Positions 1-12,987 of a DNA stretch of 64,000 nt are shown piece after piece; position 1 is the first letter of the stretch; every line of letters starts with the position of its first letter. The position numbers were made by a program, and so were the translations under genes. The DNA is from Amylostereum areolatum (lineage: Eukaryota; Basidiomycota; Agaricomycetes; Russulales; Stereaceae): contig SAXG01000070.1 of the NCBI GenBank assembly GCA_012932865.1, forward strand, positions 124,001-188,000, in the 5' to 3' direction. The notes beneath the pieces were generated by a model that did not search any database, was not told where the DNA came from, and was given only the letters and a program-made list of their open reading frames with translations.

Positions 1-396
1 TGGAGACCAAGAAGGATGTAGGCCGTGAGGGGAGCGTACGACACGCTTTAGAGAACAGGCTGGCCATCGTGGTGCACGTCGTCGACGCGGAGAACGACGC
101 TGGCAAGACCGATGAAGACAAACAGAGCCAAATTGACGCGACTGAGCGCCGCGCGCGACCTCCTTCGCAGAATCGCATTTCACCCTCCGTCCATGATCTC
201 CCATCCCTCCTTCATTTCTCTTCTGTTATGCACTTCTACCAGCCAAATGACATACCCTTTTATGCATTCTACTTGGGCAAGCCAGCATAAGCCAACGAAC
301 CCCATATTCCACTTATCTATAGGCCGAGTTACCCCGACAGATGCATGCCAGCATGGGCGGCAAAGTTCACGGACATGAGTCAGAACACATTTCTAC

Positions 397-426
397 CTGA
401 AAAGACTTGAAAAGACCTGAAAAGAC
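397..426. repeat. 10-bp tandem repeat, three units
   Basis: Three consecutive copies of CTGAAAAGAC, the middle one with a C-to-T change in its first base. No function is apparent. Confidence 0.8.
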
Positions 427-514
427 GTGAGGTTCGTTTCCCACTCGTCCACATCTCCCGATTTTGGCTAACAGCAGGAGTGAAGCATACCACAGGCGAC
501 AGAACGCGCGCCCC

Positions 515-776
515 TGTCGGAAAAAAGGTTTTGACTTTATAATCTGTTTGGGTTGTAAGCGGTTGATAAGCTATCTTACCCGCAATTTCCAGCACTTGAA
601 TAGCCATACACGATTTGTAATCAGATTAAAAACCTCTTATAAGGTACTTTATCACCTAAAAATGGCATGTTTATAATCAATTCAGGTTCAATTATAACCG
701 TTATAAACCCCCACCCCCGATTAGACCAGATTAGATGATTATAACTGATTATAAAGCAATTCCCAAATTTCCGACA
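515..776. mobile_element. Candidate MITE with imperfect terminal inverted repeats
   Basis: The ends are inverted copies of about 30 bp. Both begin TGTCGGAAA, and both contain CTTTATAATC about 20 bp inside (left from 515, right ending at 776). The interior is AT-rich, with several TTATAA palindromes, and has no coding capacity. I see no clear target-site duplication, so an old or degraded copy is likely. A chance inverted repeat in AT-rich DNA cannot be excluded. Confidence 0.4.
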
Positions 777-2196
777 CCTCCTCAACGACCGACCAGAAAA
801 TGTCCCGCCGACCGAGGTAACACCTGCCGGAGGGCAGAGCGCCGATCCGTCAAAGAGCTTCAAAACCCTTGCTTTGGCCGTATGTCGCGAAGTGACGCAT
901 ATATAGTCTCCCCAAGGCAGACGAGATATTTCGTCAACACTTCTCAGGCTCAGGATCCTCTTATCTGGCGTCTGCTTTCATTACGGTGGGTGTTACCGAG
1001 TGCGCGAGGGAATTGTGATTGCCGAGCTTCGGCATGTCACGTGCACTGGAAAGCAGAATCTGTCTAATGTCCAATGGCCACGGGCAACGCGCACCAAATT
1101 CAAACTCCGACGCGTGCTCGAGATATTCGACGATGAGCGGCGGTGCATGCACCGTCATCCTACGACAAAAGTGCAATATGTTGACCACACGATAAAACAT
1201 GTAAAAGCGGTACCTTTGAACGTATGCACGAACATGTGTGAGAACAGGAATATTCATGTCTCTGATATGATAGTGGTCTTCAAGAGGGGTTAATCTTCGG
1301 GATTTTCGTGCATACGTTTGTAGTCCTTCCTTTCCTAGGTTCATATGCATCTTATATTTGATTGAATGCGCGATGTGGAAGCCTGCATCAGCAATTTGAC
1401 CTACCACCTGGATCCTCTGGTACCAGAGGAATCAGGCTGTCAGAAGGCGCTGTGGAGCCAGATGACTTGGTCCCTTCCACATATCCCCTCCGATTCCAGA
1501 TCATATGCCAGGTTGGCACCAGACAGGAAAATATGGGCCAGATTCACACCTCGAGCCAGGATCCCAGAGCCGAGGTTATTGACAGGTTGTAAAACAGTAA
1601 AACATATCAATATATTGTACCCCCCCGTATGCGATAACAAAGATGTACATCACGAGAAGGACAGATAACATACAGCTGATTCAGTGATATCATCGGAAAA
1701 GACAGTGGTGACAATCGCAGTGGTGCGAGGTTTGCCGAAACGACGGAGAAAGGACCGGAATATGAGTTGGACAGATTGAGACGGAGTGCGGTTAAAAGAA
1801 GCTTGAAAGGATTGGCAGGCAAGTTGATTGTCCACGTAGCTAGATATGGAAGCCGTTAGCGACAATGTCTTTTGCACGGACACGCTGGCCAGACACGAGA
1901 CGGACACAGACATGAGACGTACTGTGGTCTTTGGAATTTGCAAAGATTGTAATACTGTAAAGAGGGAGAGAACGAGGCATGAGTCAGAGACATTGGTAGA
2001 GACGGTGGTGCAACTCACGGGTGCGAGATGAACGTAATCTGGGGAACAAGCGAGACAATATGAATGTGGATTGTTTAACGCAACATTATGGCTATCACTT
2101 ACGAGTCCGCGATAGAGTGGATGTACCCCCGATGCAAACAAACTACGACAGCGGCGTCAGGATGTTTAGAACACTGAAATGATGGGGGCGACGCAC

Positions 2197-4571
2197 TTAG
2201 GTCTCATTGTCCTCGACCTCATCATCCGAGATGACGATAGTTGCACGAGCAGAGGACTTGGATGCGCGCTCAACAGCGACGACGGGTTGAAGGGCTGCTT
2301 CGTGAGTTGAAAGACGCGTGAGGATCTTGATCCACTTCTTCTCGGGAATGGTGCTGGTTGACTTGAAGTAATCGCGCGTCGCTTGGCCCCAGTTGTCTTC
2401 ATCGAAGCTGAACCCCTTCGCGTCCGACCCAACGGCCTTCTTGCTGTTGTCATTGTCCGGAGAGTCCTGCTCGGTCGCCTTCGAGACCGCCTTCGCATTG
2501 TGCCCTGTCTGGTGTAGCGTCAATGCACGTTCGACCTATGTATGCATGAGCCATGTACCGTTGATAACAGACTTTACACAATGGTCACTCACAGAAGAGG
2601 CGCACGCGGCCAGAGCCCCCGCAGGCTCTCCAAATGTGATCGAACTTTTCTGCGTACGCTTGACATGCCACCCGAGCACGTCGCGCATAAGGCTCGAGGA
2701 CCACGAGCCGGTCTTAGTCTAGAAAGATGTATTATCAGTAATTATCCTGACTTTGTCAATTGCACAGAGGTAACGGATCCATCATACCTCAGGATTCTCC
2801 CAGATGAACGGGACAAAGCCGCTGTCCTTGGTAGGGAGCTGCGATGCGACCCATGCAACACGAGCATCGACATCGTTGATGAACTGTGGTGTGTTGAGCT
2901 TCATGGAAACAGCGGTGACTGCCCGCTTGCCCAGACCGCTGCGCCAGTCATTGAGGCGATCACAAGCCTCATGAGAAGAATATATGAGTATGATATGACA
3001 GAAGGGGTAAATGCAGGGTACACTTACCACTTTGATAATCGCAGGGTGTTCTGAATCCTTGACATCGAGCGAGAGATCCTCAAACTCAGAATCCCAGGCA
3101 TCTTGTAAAGCGATAGCGAAGTCAGGATGCTCATTTGTACCAAACGGGTCGTTGCAGGTACCAGCCCATTCAAGGACACTGCGGACGACACGGTCCCACC
3201 GCGAAACGGCGTCAGGGTCGAGGGTGTCGAAAGGGAGGTCGCTAAACTTGAGCTTGCTTGCCGGCTTTTTGGTGGACGTGGCCTGGGTTTCGTCAACCGC
3301 ACGGTTGGCCTCTATGTTCTCGAGCTTGAGGCCCATCTGGGAATGACGAGGTAAGACCAACACCGTCACATCACGAGGGATACTGCGGAACAACATCAAC
3401 GGACCTGCGCAGTGGTTCTCTGGCCCACATTCAAGTCGCCGGCTGGACCTGACTTGATGACCGATTTGCTAGTCCGTGCAGCTTCGAGCGCACCAGGATC
3501 CTCGTCATCATCAAAAACACCCATGGATACATTGTCATCCTTGGAGCTCAGCGCAGTGGGAGGTATGGTCTTGGCCCGAGATTTGGCATTGTGAGTCGCG
3601 CTTGTAGTGGTGGGTGTTGGTTGCTTGCCCCACGTTGGCTTGAGGTTGCGAGCGACCGACACGTTCGATGTTTTGGTACGTTTCTCGGACTTGACGCTAC
3701 AGTGCGGAAGGTCAGATGTTTGGTACGTGTTGATTATTGGACATTGGTGAAAGATACTTACACTGTCATCTCCGTCGGCTCCTTGCGCTTCTTGACGATG
3801 TGCGGAGTTCCAGTGGTGGCCGTCATGGTCCGAGCTTGCTGGACCACGGCAGTTTTCTTCAACTTGGGCTTGGGCGTCTGACGACAACGATTGTGTAAGC
3901 AGTGCGTGGGGAACAAGAAGCCATTTCGAACCTTGGGCGTCTTCTTGGAGGATAGAACACTTTCTTCTTCCTCCCCCTCACCGTATTTCTCTGAGTCTTC
4001 GCCGCTAAAGCCCATGTCAGCTTCAGCTGGCTGATACTCTTCAGAATCGACCCCTGAGGGGCCGAGGGATGCAGGAGCGTTGCTGGGGGAGTCTGCACCG
4101 TCTTCAACACTGCCATCGAAGTTGTCGACTTTTACATGAAAAAGGTAAGCATTATGTGGTATATTCGTTCAACAACTCACCGTTCATGGCAGTATCTTCG
4201 TGGAGGGAATCTTTCAGATGTCCGCCGGCCGATTTCTTCATACCAGGTGAGGCTTTCGCGGATGAATGACTGGCGGCAGCGAGCTCAGCAACCTTAGCCT
4301 GGACAGATGGGATGTGGGCATACGACCGACGCCAAACGACATTTTCCATGTCCTCGCGACGATAACGATCTTCGAGGGTGGCGATGGCCTTGGCCTTTGC
4401 CTGTTCTGTCTCAGCAGCAGCGGCGAGTGCTGCGACTTTGGCCAGCTCGGTGCGCTTATCATCGTCTTTTTTTTGGGTAGGGGTCCGGCGCGGTGCTGAC
4501 TGAACTTCGAGTTCACCAGGGTGAACACAGGCCTTCTTGCGGGAAAGGTGGGCACGACCGGGTGTGCTCAT
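2197..4571 (-). CDS. Hypothetical protein, probable Plavaka passenger gene
   Basis: Multi-exon minus-strand gene, with ATG at 4571 just upstream of the divergent transposase. The N-terminal part is basic and Ala/Lys/Glu-rich (about residues 1-125, coiled-coil-like). It is followed by a low-complexity Ser/Thr/Pro/Asp-rich region and a globular part with the segments DLPFDTLDPDAVSRWD and ACDRLNDWRSGLGKRAV. Near the end are SSITFGEPAGALA and an acidic tail (ISDDEVEDNET). This organisation resembles a family of uncharacterised agaricomycete proteins often found beside transposons; I do not know its function. Splice sites agree between several exons, for example the join MNG|VDNFDG with donor GTGAGT. 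Exact exon limits were not all checked. Confidence 0.6.
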
Positions 4572-4793
4572 ATTGGAGGGGCGACAAAGGTGACAGAATA
4601 AGAAGGAGGGGACCGAATAAATGGTGGGGGAGAAAACAGCGGCGGATGGTGCTGTAAATTTTGACAAGGTTGGTTCCAACTCCGACGTCAACTGGGCAGT
4701 TTACTTATCCACCACTTGAAGGCCCCTATATTACCTGCTCGCGCACCGCATCTTATACTTGTACTATCCCCTCCACTCTCTCCCAATTACTAC
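4572..4793. promoter_or_regulatory. Divergent intergenic region of the transposon genes
   Basis: A 222-bp gap separates the divergent start codons of the passenger gene (4571, -) and the transposase (4794, +). It must hold both promoters. No clear TATA box was seen. Confidence 0.4.
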
Positions 4794-7700
4794 ATGCTGC
4801 CCCAATATCTCAACCGCCTTCCGTGTCCGTACTGCAGTCGGACCTTCAAGAATCAAAATGGACGAACGTATCACATTCGCGCAACACACCCAGTCGACGC
4901 TCCAGCCAGTATTGCGGTCCCTCCTCAAGCCCCCCCTCTGGCCAATCAACGGACAACAGTGACCGTCGAAGATGTCGACGATGAGGATGTAGTGATGGCC
5001 GAAGGGGTCCCGTACAACGACATTGGGGATGCTGAGATGGCTGATACGACACCTCCAAAGCAACGAACAGTTGAGCGTCATCCGTTTCTTACAGGTTCGT
5101 TTTCTTCCGTGATTTTGTCCTCCTTAGCTCTGACAGCATTCACCATGATGCTCACACACCTTCTTTAGGCTGCCCATGTGATATCAATGGCCAGGACTTA
5201 CATCCCGGAACTCCACCACCCCTCCGCACGACGAAGGAGTCTAGCGATTGGTCCCCATTCCGCGATCAAACCCAGTTCGCAGTGGCTGACTTCGTCTTCC
5301 GCAAAGGCGAGCTGTCCGCAGGCGATATCGATCACCTATTAGAACTCTGGGCTTTCGACATGGCCAAACACGATGATACCGGCCCCTTCGACTCTGTCAA
5401 GCATGTCTACGAGATGATCGACAAGATCGAACACGGCGACGCTCCATGGAAGTGTTTTACAACGTCTTTTCAAGGCGAGGTGCCCGACGAAGCCCCCCGG
5501 TGGAAAAAACAAACATACCAGGTTTGGTACCGCGACCCTGACACCGTGATCAGCAATCTGCTCGACAACCCGGACTTCAAAGACCAGTTCGACTATTCCC
5601 CCTATATTTTCACGGACTCGTCTGGCCAACGTCGCTGGAACAACTTTATGTCCGGGAACTTCGCATGGAGGCAATCTGTACGCCGTTCACGGTTCTACTA
5701 TCTCTGATCGCTCTTTTCGCTAACCTTGTCCATCCAGGACAAAATATACAATGCCGATGAGTCGACCAAGGGTGCCATGTATGTGTCGATCATCACTGGA
5801 AGCGACAAGACGACAGTCTCTGTCGCAACAGGCCATGTAGAATATCACCCACTATACCTTTCAATTGGGAACGTCCATAACGGAGCTCGCCGAGCTCATA
5901 GAAATGCCGTGGTCCCTATCGGTTTCCTGGCCATCCCAAAATGTACGCTTGTTCTTCTCTGTCCTAACGGGATCGTCGATGCTCACTTATAGTGTGTAGC
6001 GGACCGCAAATACGACAAGGATCCCGTGTTTCGCACATTCAAACGGCAGCTTTACCATGCCTCTCTCAGTGCCATCTTCCAGTCCGTCAAGTCAGCAATG
6101 CACACCCCGGTCGTTCGTCGGTGCCCTGATGGACATTATCGGCGCGTCATCTTGGACTTCGGACCAATCATTGCGGACTATCCTGAGCAGGTCATGCTTG
6201 GCGCGATTGTGCAGGGCTGGTGCTCTCGGTGAGTCACCAGCATATTTCCTCTCTCTACGTCTATGCTGATAGTCGCAACAGATGCACTGCCCGAAATCAA
6301 GACCTCGACGGAGAGGGTGGTAGACGAACCCAGGAATGGACAGACCTCATCCTATCCTCGTGGTCAGCGCGTATCGCTTGGGATGAGTACGGAATTGATG
6401 ACGGAGTGGTGGTATGTGCTTTGCCTATGGTTTTCATTCACTACTGGTCTCATGCTCGTCTACAGCCATTCACGCATGATTTTCCTCATGCCGATATCCA
6501 TGAACTGATCGCCCCCGACCTCTTGCACCAAGTGATCAAAGGGACGTTCAAGGATCATCTGGTCGAGTGGGTCGGCCAATACCTTCACATGACCCATGGT
6601 GAGGCTCGTGCGGGTGAAATCATGGATGACATTGACCGACGGTGGGCCATGCACTTACCTCGTCTAATCGACCCTGGCTCATATCCTCCAGAATCGCTGC
6701 CGCACCTCCATTTCCAGGCCTTCGACGGTTTCCTGAAGGTCGTCGATTCAAACAATGGACCGGTGATGATTCAAAAGCATTGATGAAGGTGCGCTTCCGT
6801 CTCACCCATTTTTTTTATTTCCGTATTGATCCAGACTCGTAAGGTTTATCTGCCAGCGATTGTGGATTACGTGCCCGCTGACATGGTCCAAACAATTGCG
6901 GCTCTCCTGGACTTCTACTACCTGGTCCGTCAGGCTGAGTTCGATCCCGACACCCTTCAGGCCGTTGACAATGCCGTCTCCCGCTTCCATCACCACCGCA
7001 AAGTCTTTGAGCGCGTCGGTGTTCGACCAACTGGATTCTCCCTTCCGCGTCAACACGCTGTGACACATTACCGTGTTCTCATCCAAGAATTTGGTGCCCC
7101 CGGCGGCCTTTGTTCGTCGATCACAGAGTCACGGCACATAACCGCGGTCAAGAAGCCCTGGCGCCGATCCAACCGATACAATGCCCTTGGGCAAATGCTT
7201 CTAACCAATCAACGTTTGGACAAGCTCGTCGCTGCTCGCGCTGACTTCGTTGCACGAGGAATGCTTCCTGGACACAATGCCGCGCTCACACCATTGGTTT
7301 CACATCTCTCAACACGAGACGAACCCTCCACCAACCAACAAGACAATGAAGACGACAACGAAGTGCAGCATCGCACTGAATACGACGCGGTCAACGAGAG
7401 TCGTCCAGTCGATGAGATAGCACCTACAGATGTTGTTCTCCCATTACGGCCTCGTGCGTGTCCCAGTCGCTTTTTGAATCTTCTGAGCTCACCATATTCG
7501 CCTCTGCAGAACCGATGCACCAATACCCATCATATGTTGCCAACCTCGCCAACATGCTGGGGCCTGACTACGCAGACCTCCCCTCCTTGCTACGCCAATT
7601 CCTCTATGAGCAACTTCACCCGGACGGCCCTCGTGCGACGACCATTCCCAACGATCATCTACCCGACATTGAATCCCGTATCAAAGTCTTTCACTCAGCG

Positions 7701-8180
7701 ACGGCCACCTTCCATGCCCCCAGCGATGTCTCCGGCCTCCAAGGCATGCGTCGCGAGATCATCCGATCATCTCCCAATTGGCGCAAGCAAGGCCCGAGAC
7801 GAGACTGTGTACTTATGGTGGAAGACGAAGAGAAGCCGGGGATGAAGGGCATGGCCATTGGTCGTGTCAAGCTATTTTTCTCATTCAAGTACGAGGGCAC
7901 TACATATCCATGCGTCTTCCTGGACCACTTCACCCGTACCGGACGCACGCCGGATCCGTTAACCGGGATGTGGAGAGTTCGACCACAGACGGTGCACGGC
8001 GGTGTGCGAGTTCAATCGGTTGGACACCTGGACACCGTGCTTCGTAGCGCACATCTCCTCCCCGTCTTTGGGGAAGGATTCATCCCATTTGATTTCCACT
8101 TTTCTTACTCGTTGGACTCGTTCATATCGTACTACGTTAACAAATTTGCCGATCATCATATGTACGAGATTGCTTTTTGA
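4794..8180 (+). CDS. Plavaka transposase (KDZ superfamily) with N-terminal C2H2 zinc finger
   Basis: Nine exons (4794-5094, 5169-5677, 5738-5942, 6000-6228, 6282-6411, 6466-6641, 6692-6788, 6835-7453, 7510-8180) join to 979 codons including the stop, with no frame break. Residues 11-32 form a C2H2 finger (CPYC then HIRATH; C-x2-C-x12-H-x4-H). The central part carries family signatures: PLYLSIGNVHNGARRAHR, DLLHQVIKGTFKDH, RFKQWTGDDSKALMK, LCSSITESRHITAVKKPWRR and ALGQMLLTNQRLDKL. Such proteins are the cut-and-paste transposases of KDZ elements and act on DNA in the nucleus. The complete reading frame suggests a young, possibly active copy. The catalytic acidic residues of the RNase H-like fold were not assigned individually. 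Confidence 0.88.
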
Positions 8181-8189
8181 TGTAACACT

Positions 8190-9607
8190 CTAACCTACTG
8201 CCGAATCCGCACCCGGAGTTTGCGTCGGGTTCACAATCATGTCAAGGAACTCAAATACCGCACTATAACCCGGCTCGTTGAACAATGTCCCATCCACTAC
8301 CTCTTGGGTGGCTGCTGGAGGAAGATGAGGGCTGCTTGGAGATGGTGGGTTTGGGGGTGGTGTGGCGTTGACAGCAGTGTTAGGTAGGGTGACAGGAGGG
8401 TGGCCCCGTGGAGTCGAAGGCAACGATGGAAGCGATTGCGAACATTGTCGCTTAGTGGCGCGGTAGACACTCGGAGGTGAGTGTTGCCTTTTGGTACTGT
8501 TTCCTGCGTGGGGGCGAGGAGACAGTTGATCGTCATCTGTGTCAGAAGTCGAACTAACAGGAGCATGAGCGAGGGAGTATATACGAGACCGAGACGACGA
8601 AATCATACCGCTCGGATCCACACTCCCGTGCATCTATTGACCCTGGACCAGGAGGGTCAGAGGATGGAAGGCGTCCAAACTTGCTTTGCGAAGCTGGGAT
8701 CAGCTTGAGAACAGGAGGATTGAGATGGTGAGGTGGGGGGGATGAACAGGGTGTTGCAATGGTGTAGGGATCGGGCTCTAAAGCGCGATGGGGATACAGT
8801 TTGTTGTTAGTAATATTGAGTGATGCAATGGATCAGATACGCACCTGCACGTCCGCGGACGCAAGCATCGTCCAATCCCTCGTCATCCCACCCCCCCGGT
8901 GCCATCCCGGCGAGACGATCGGGCTCAGAGTCGGACACATAGCGAAGCGAAGGTACCGAATCGGAACCGCCGGTTTGGGGCGGTGTTCGCTTGTTATTGC
9001 TGGCCGGAGTGCGAGGGGTGGCTTCGGATGTGCGTTGTAGGTAACCGTTAACAATCTGAATGCGCTAAAGAGCATATTCAGACTCTGAATTGCACTGTGA
9101 AACGAGGACACATACTAATGGTTAGGGATTCAGCCCGGGATTGAGCTGAATATCGCAGACTCCGTAGCCGTAAAAAGCGACGGTGATACCTTGCTCAGGA
9201 TCAGCAACTGGAGGGCTGCCTTCCGTGCCCGTCGCGGACGAGATATCCGAGTCGCCGGGTTGAGTGCAATCGATAATCTGCCGAGTGTCAATCGGGTCAA
9301 TGTCTCTTACTTGTTAAATTGATGACAAAAATACGCACCTGCCACGCGGTCCCCAGGTGAATTGCGTACGGCTTTTCCCCCATGAGATCGTCAATGAAAG
9401 GGAAGGGACAGTGAGGGAACAGAGCAAAAATTGCGAGAGGCGGAGACAGGAGTTGCCGCATTTGGGCGAGCGTGGGAATATACTCTCCTCAGGCTCTGAG
9501 GCAGCCGCGCAACTATTTGGATTCCGAAGATCGATTAATGGACTCGTATTGGCACAAGATTCCAGATTTGGCCACATAACTAGACTACTTATGAAACAAA
9601 AATACAC
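8190..9607 (-). CDS. Hypothetical Pro/Ser-rich protein, probable second Plavaka passenger gene
   Basis: The stop lies at 8190, only 10 bp past the convergent transposase stop. Coding-like exons include the C-terminal part (about 8190-8636, Ser/Pro-rich, ending NPTQTPGADSAVG). Another at about 8645-9050 contains NKRTPPQTGGSDSVPSLRY and GGWDDEGLDD, and a third at about 9125-9280 contains QIIDCTQPGDSD and AFYGYGVCDIQLNP. Further upstream exons may reach about 9600. The start codon and several splice joins are unresolved. The protein is mostly disordered and I do not recognise it; position and orientation suggest it belongs to the transposon. Confidence 0.45.
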
Positions 9608-12600
9608 CTAGCGAGATAGGCTTAATAGAATGAAGCTGTAGCTTCAAGAGGACGGAGGGTACCCGAAGATCATGTGACTCGACCCCTGGCTTTCCGTTCG
9701 AGGTCGTTACGCTCTCCATCGTGATCATCACCCCTTCCCCTCTTGCACCTCCACGCACTCCATCTCGTGTCGAAAAGACGCTCCCGCCACCGCTGCATCT
9801 CCCGCCAAACTTGACGCGCTCAAGACGCAACTCGTCACTCCCAACAACAAGCTCGCCCTTGACCGCAACAAGGCTAGCATCGCTCCGGCCTGCAAACACC
9901 AGGCAGGGGAACCGCGCGCGCGCCAGGAGGCCGCTGTCCCCTTTCACGAGAGAAAAGACATGGACCGGAAGTTTAGCATTTTGATCCGAAGGAGCGGTGC
10001 GTGTCCTGGCTTGTTCAGTACTCATACATGCCCACCCTGATTTCTCCCAGCTCACAAGCCTTGCCCTCACCGACTCCTCCCTTTCCAAACCTGTCCCGAC
10101 CAAGCTCAACAGCAGCCTGCTCGACCTCCCCGACTCTCAACCCTCCCACCCCGCGGCGACCGCGTCACCATCGTCGACGGTAGACCCATGTTCCGCATCC
10201 CCAAGTGTCCATGCGCATCTCTCCCCTTCTTTGGCCTCCGCTGCCTCCGCCACCCTCGCCCAAGCCCTCCCCAATTGCACCTTGCAACCCGAGCGGCGAC
10301 CACGCCTGCGCCTCTTCCCCCGCTTCGTTCTGCCCACTCACCCACCGAACTCCCACCGACGCCTCCCCAACTCCTGAAGTCGGCTAATGGCAGGATCCAT
10401 CCGCTCGATCTCAGCATCCCCCACCTCCTCCATCTCGCCCTGATTGCTCTCAACACGACCGGCTACGACGTCAAGGCCGTTGGTGACCAGTCCCACGACA
10501 CGACACTGGCGACAAGATCAGACGATCAGATCACGTCCCGCCTCACTGTACACCGTTTACGCACAGAACCCAAGGCGGTACTACGGGTCCGAGCATGGTG
10601 GCGCGATTCTCGCTTGCGCGCCGGCGAAGAAGATTGGGCACGGCGCAGACGGGCTTGTATGGCGGGCGATGGAGGCGCGACGGCGCGAGCGAATACGAAG
10701 TTACACTACATGTTGTACTGAGTACTTAGGACATTGCAATGAAATACTGTACTGCTTTGACTGGTAGCGACTTGAGGCCAGTTTATCTGGCGGTCTGACA
10801 AGATTGGGCCGAGCTGATGGACCTGATGGATCCTGTCCTGGGCCCGATCATATTTTGATGGGGATCTTCCAGATGACCAGAGAGATCAGCCTTGTCCAGG
10901 TATGTTCAGATCCTACCAGACATTGGCTGAATTGCTGATGTGGACATGCACCACAGTGCTCTTGATGAGACGCGTCGCGCACACCTTGACGATTACATAA
11001 TCACTGTCATGTCTCCCCTCTCAGAACTCTTTTACTCCGATCCAGCCACGCTCGACACGAAATTTCGCGGGCAATGCTATGGGGTGCTCTAGTGAAGGCT
11101 TGTCAGCAACGGTCTACCTGCGATGCAGGTTCAGGACGTCGCGACGAGGTACAAGGCGAGGAGAGACGAGGATAGGATCGAGGGGGGCGAGTGATAAACG
11201 AAGGTGTGGACCTTCCCCTGCAGTACTTAGGGAGGATCCCCCAGGTAGCCGGAGAATAGAAAAGGTCGAGATGACCCCTCCTCATAGATTAGTGAGCCCT
11301 TATATACATGAGGATAAGGACCCAAACAAAGACAAACGAAGCCGGAGTAGGAGTGGGTCAGGACGGACTACGAAGTGGGTACCACGGAGTACGAAGTGGG
11401 TCACAACACGAGGCGAGGTAAGTATGACTCCATGGTCTAGATCATGACCGAGGAAGCCGAGAAGACCGGTATGCCCGAAGGGCCGGATGCGATGCGAAGC
11501 GAGGCGAAGTCCGATGCGAGGTCCGATGGTAAACTATAGTAAAGTAAGGTCCGATGTATATATTTAGGAGGCGTTCATGACAAGGCTGATCCTATCTCAA
11601 GCCACAATCTTTATCTTATGCAACTGCCGGATTTCTTGTCTAGTTCAACATCATGGCATATTTGAGAAGCGGTGGATGCCAAAAGCAATGCACACCGCAT
11701 TGTGCGGCATGTGTTTGATCCTCAGGAACCATTCCGCACACCAGTGAATAATTGGAGGAGGTTGGAGTGGAAACAGAGTCCGACAATGAGCAGCTTCAAG
11801 TTGAAGAACTGGAGAGAATGCTCATTACTTCATTTTCCCGAGATGATTCTGTATAGCTACTGTACATATATACTACTACCATCATTGTGATATTCTGTAA
11901 ATATTTTCAGAGCTTCATGTTGTACATACTGGACTGTACACGGCGTCGCCATCTTTGAGCTGGGATTTGGGCGCGTCGAGGTCACGTGACCGTCACGACT
12001 GCGCACCGCCGTTGCCCGTGGCCATGTCCAACGAGCGTCGAGCTGAACACCCGCCGAGCACGATACGTTGGTTTCTTCCAAGTCCAATCTGATTCATTAT
12101 GGAAAAGAACTCATATGTGGGAGGAGCACAAGGCTTGAAGTTTAAATACAAATGGAGCACTGATATAAACCAGTGAACCATGATCAAGCTCAAGTTGAGT
12201 TACTGAGTAGGGTCCAGGACACCGCGCCTTCCGATGTAAGTATGTCGGCATATTCTCGGACTCGAGAGGCTGAATCTCTCAAGTCAACAAGATGAAAATG
12301 TACCTATGGTATTCCCGACTCGGGCCTCGGCAGCTCCTCCATCATTCTTCTTCCAAAGGCTTCATGTATTTTGTAAGTTGTGGATGAGGGTTGAGACCTT
12401 GGGACATGGTACAAAGTGCCAGTGTATCCGCTGCAAATCCAGTGGAGAAAGTATAGGGATCTCGAAGGCCTGCTGACACCTGTAGCGTCAGTGGGCCTTC
12501 GAGTCAACCACGAGTAGCGAGGCATCCACAACTCGATCGGCCTTTTTTACTCGAAAGGATGCTGTGTAGGATATGCATACGCACCTTCAATGTGTCGCCT

Positions 12601-12987
12601 CGTGCTACCGTTTTGTCATGAGCCAGGGTAGCTCCAAGAAAGCTCCCAGGACTCGAAGAACACTGTGACTTTTGTTTATCGCGCGTGGAAAGCGCGGTCT
12701 CTGTTTGAACTTTCTAAGCTAAGGCGGGAACGTGTTGAATGACAATAAAGAGGTAAATGTACCAGTAGCCGTCGACGTCTCGACTGCCATTAACTCGTTT
12801 GGTTTGCGTCTCGTCGTCGACTCAGATCAGTTAGTCTAAACAATATTTCTCTGTGGTAACCTGTCTCGATAAGTCCTCTCAGCCAATCAGCGAGCTCCCC
12901 CTATCACTCGACAAGCGCGTCGCGGAGAAAAGCAGACTACGCATATACCCCGCTGACATGACGCGTGTCCGCGTTTAGATTGGACCC
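9608..12987. other. 3.4-kb region without a recognisable gene
   Basis: From about 9720 to 10720 the plus strand is GC-rich and carries overlapping long open frames in all three phases, rich in Pro, Ser and Arg. None has a recognisable domain. From about 11080 to 11560 the sequence contains short direct repeats (TACGAAGTGGGT twice near 11370-11400, TCCGATG several times near 11500-11555), as in degraded repeats. From 11560 to 12987 I see no gene. A short first exon of the downstream exporter could lie near the right end. Confidence 0.4.

Larger units (their letters stand above)
1..2196. other. Non-coding, AT-rich flank; no recognisable gene
   Basis: Open frames here are short or lack ATG starts, and none has a recognisable domain. 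A minus-strand open stretch at about 961-1407 has plausible composition but no ATG start and no family I know. The region holds a short tandem repeat (397-426) and an inverted-repeat element (515-776), listed separately. It abuts the Plavaka transposon region and may contain its left border, which I could not place. Confidence 0.5.
2197..9607. mobile_element. Plavaka-type (KDZ superfamily) DNA transposon region, borders not resolved
   Basis: An intact-looking Plavaka transposase (4794-8180, +) lies between two minus-strand genes that look like passenger genes of the same element (2197-4571 and about 8190-9607). KDZ elements in agaricomycetes are known to be large and to carry extra genes. I did not find matching terminal inverted repeats or a target duplication, so the limits given are simply those of the three genes. 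Confidence 0.55.

Noticed and set aside
11080..11560. Possible LTR or satellite fragment with short direct repeats
   Set aside because: No paired LTR, no TG...CA ends and no primer-binding site found; too weak to call a mobile element.
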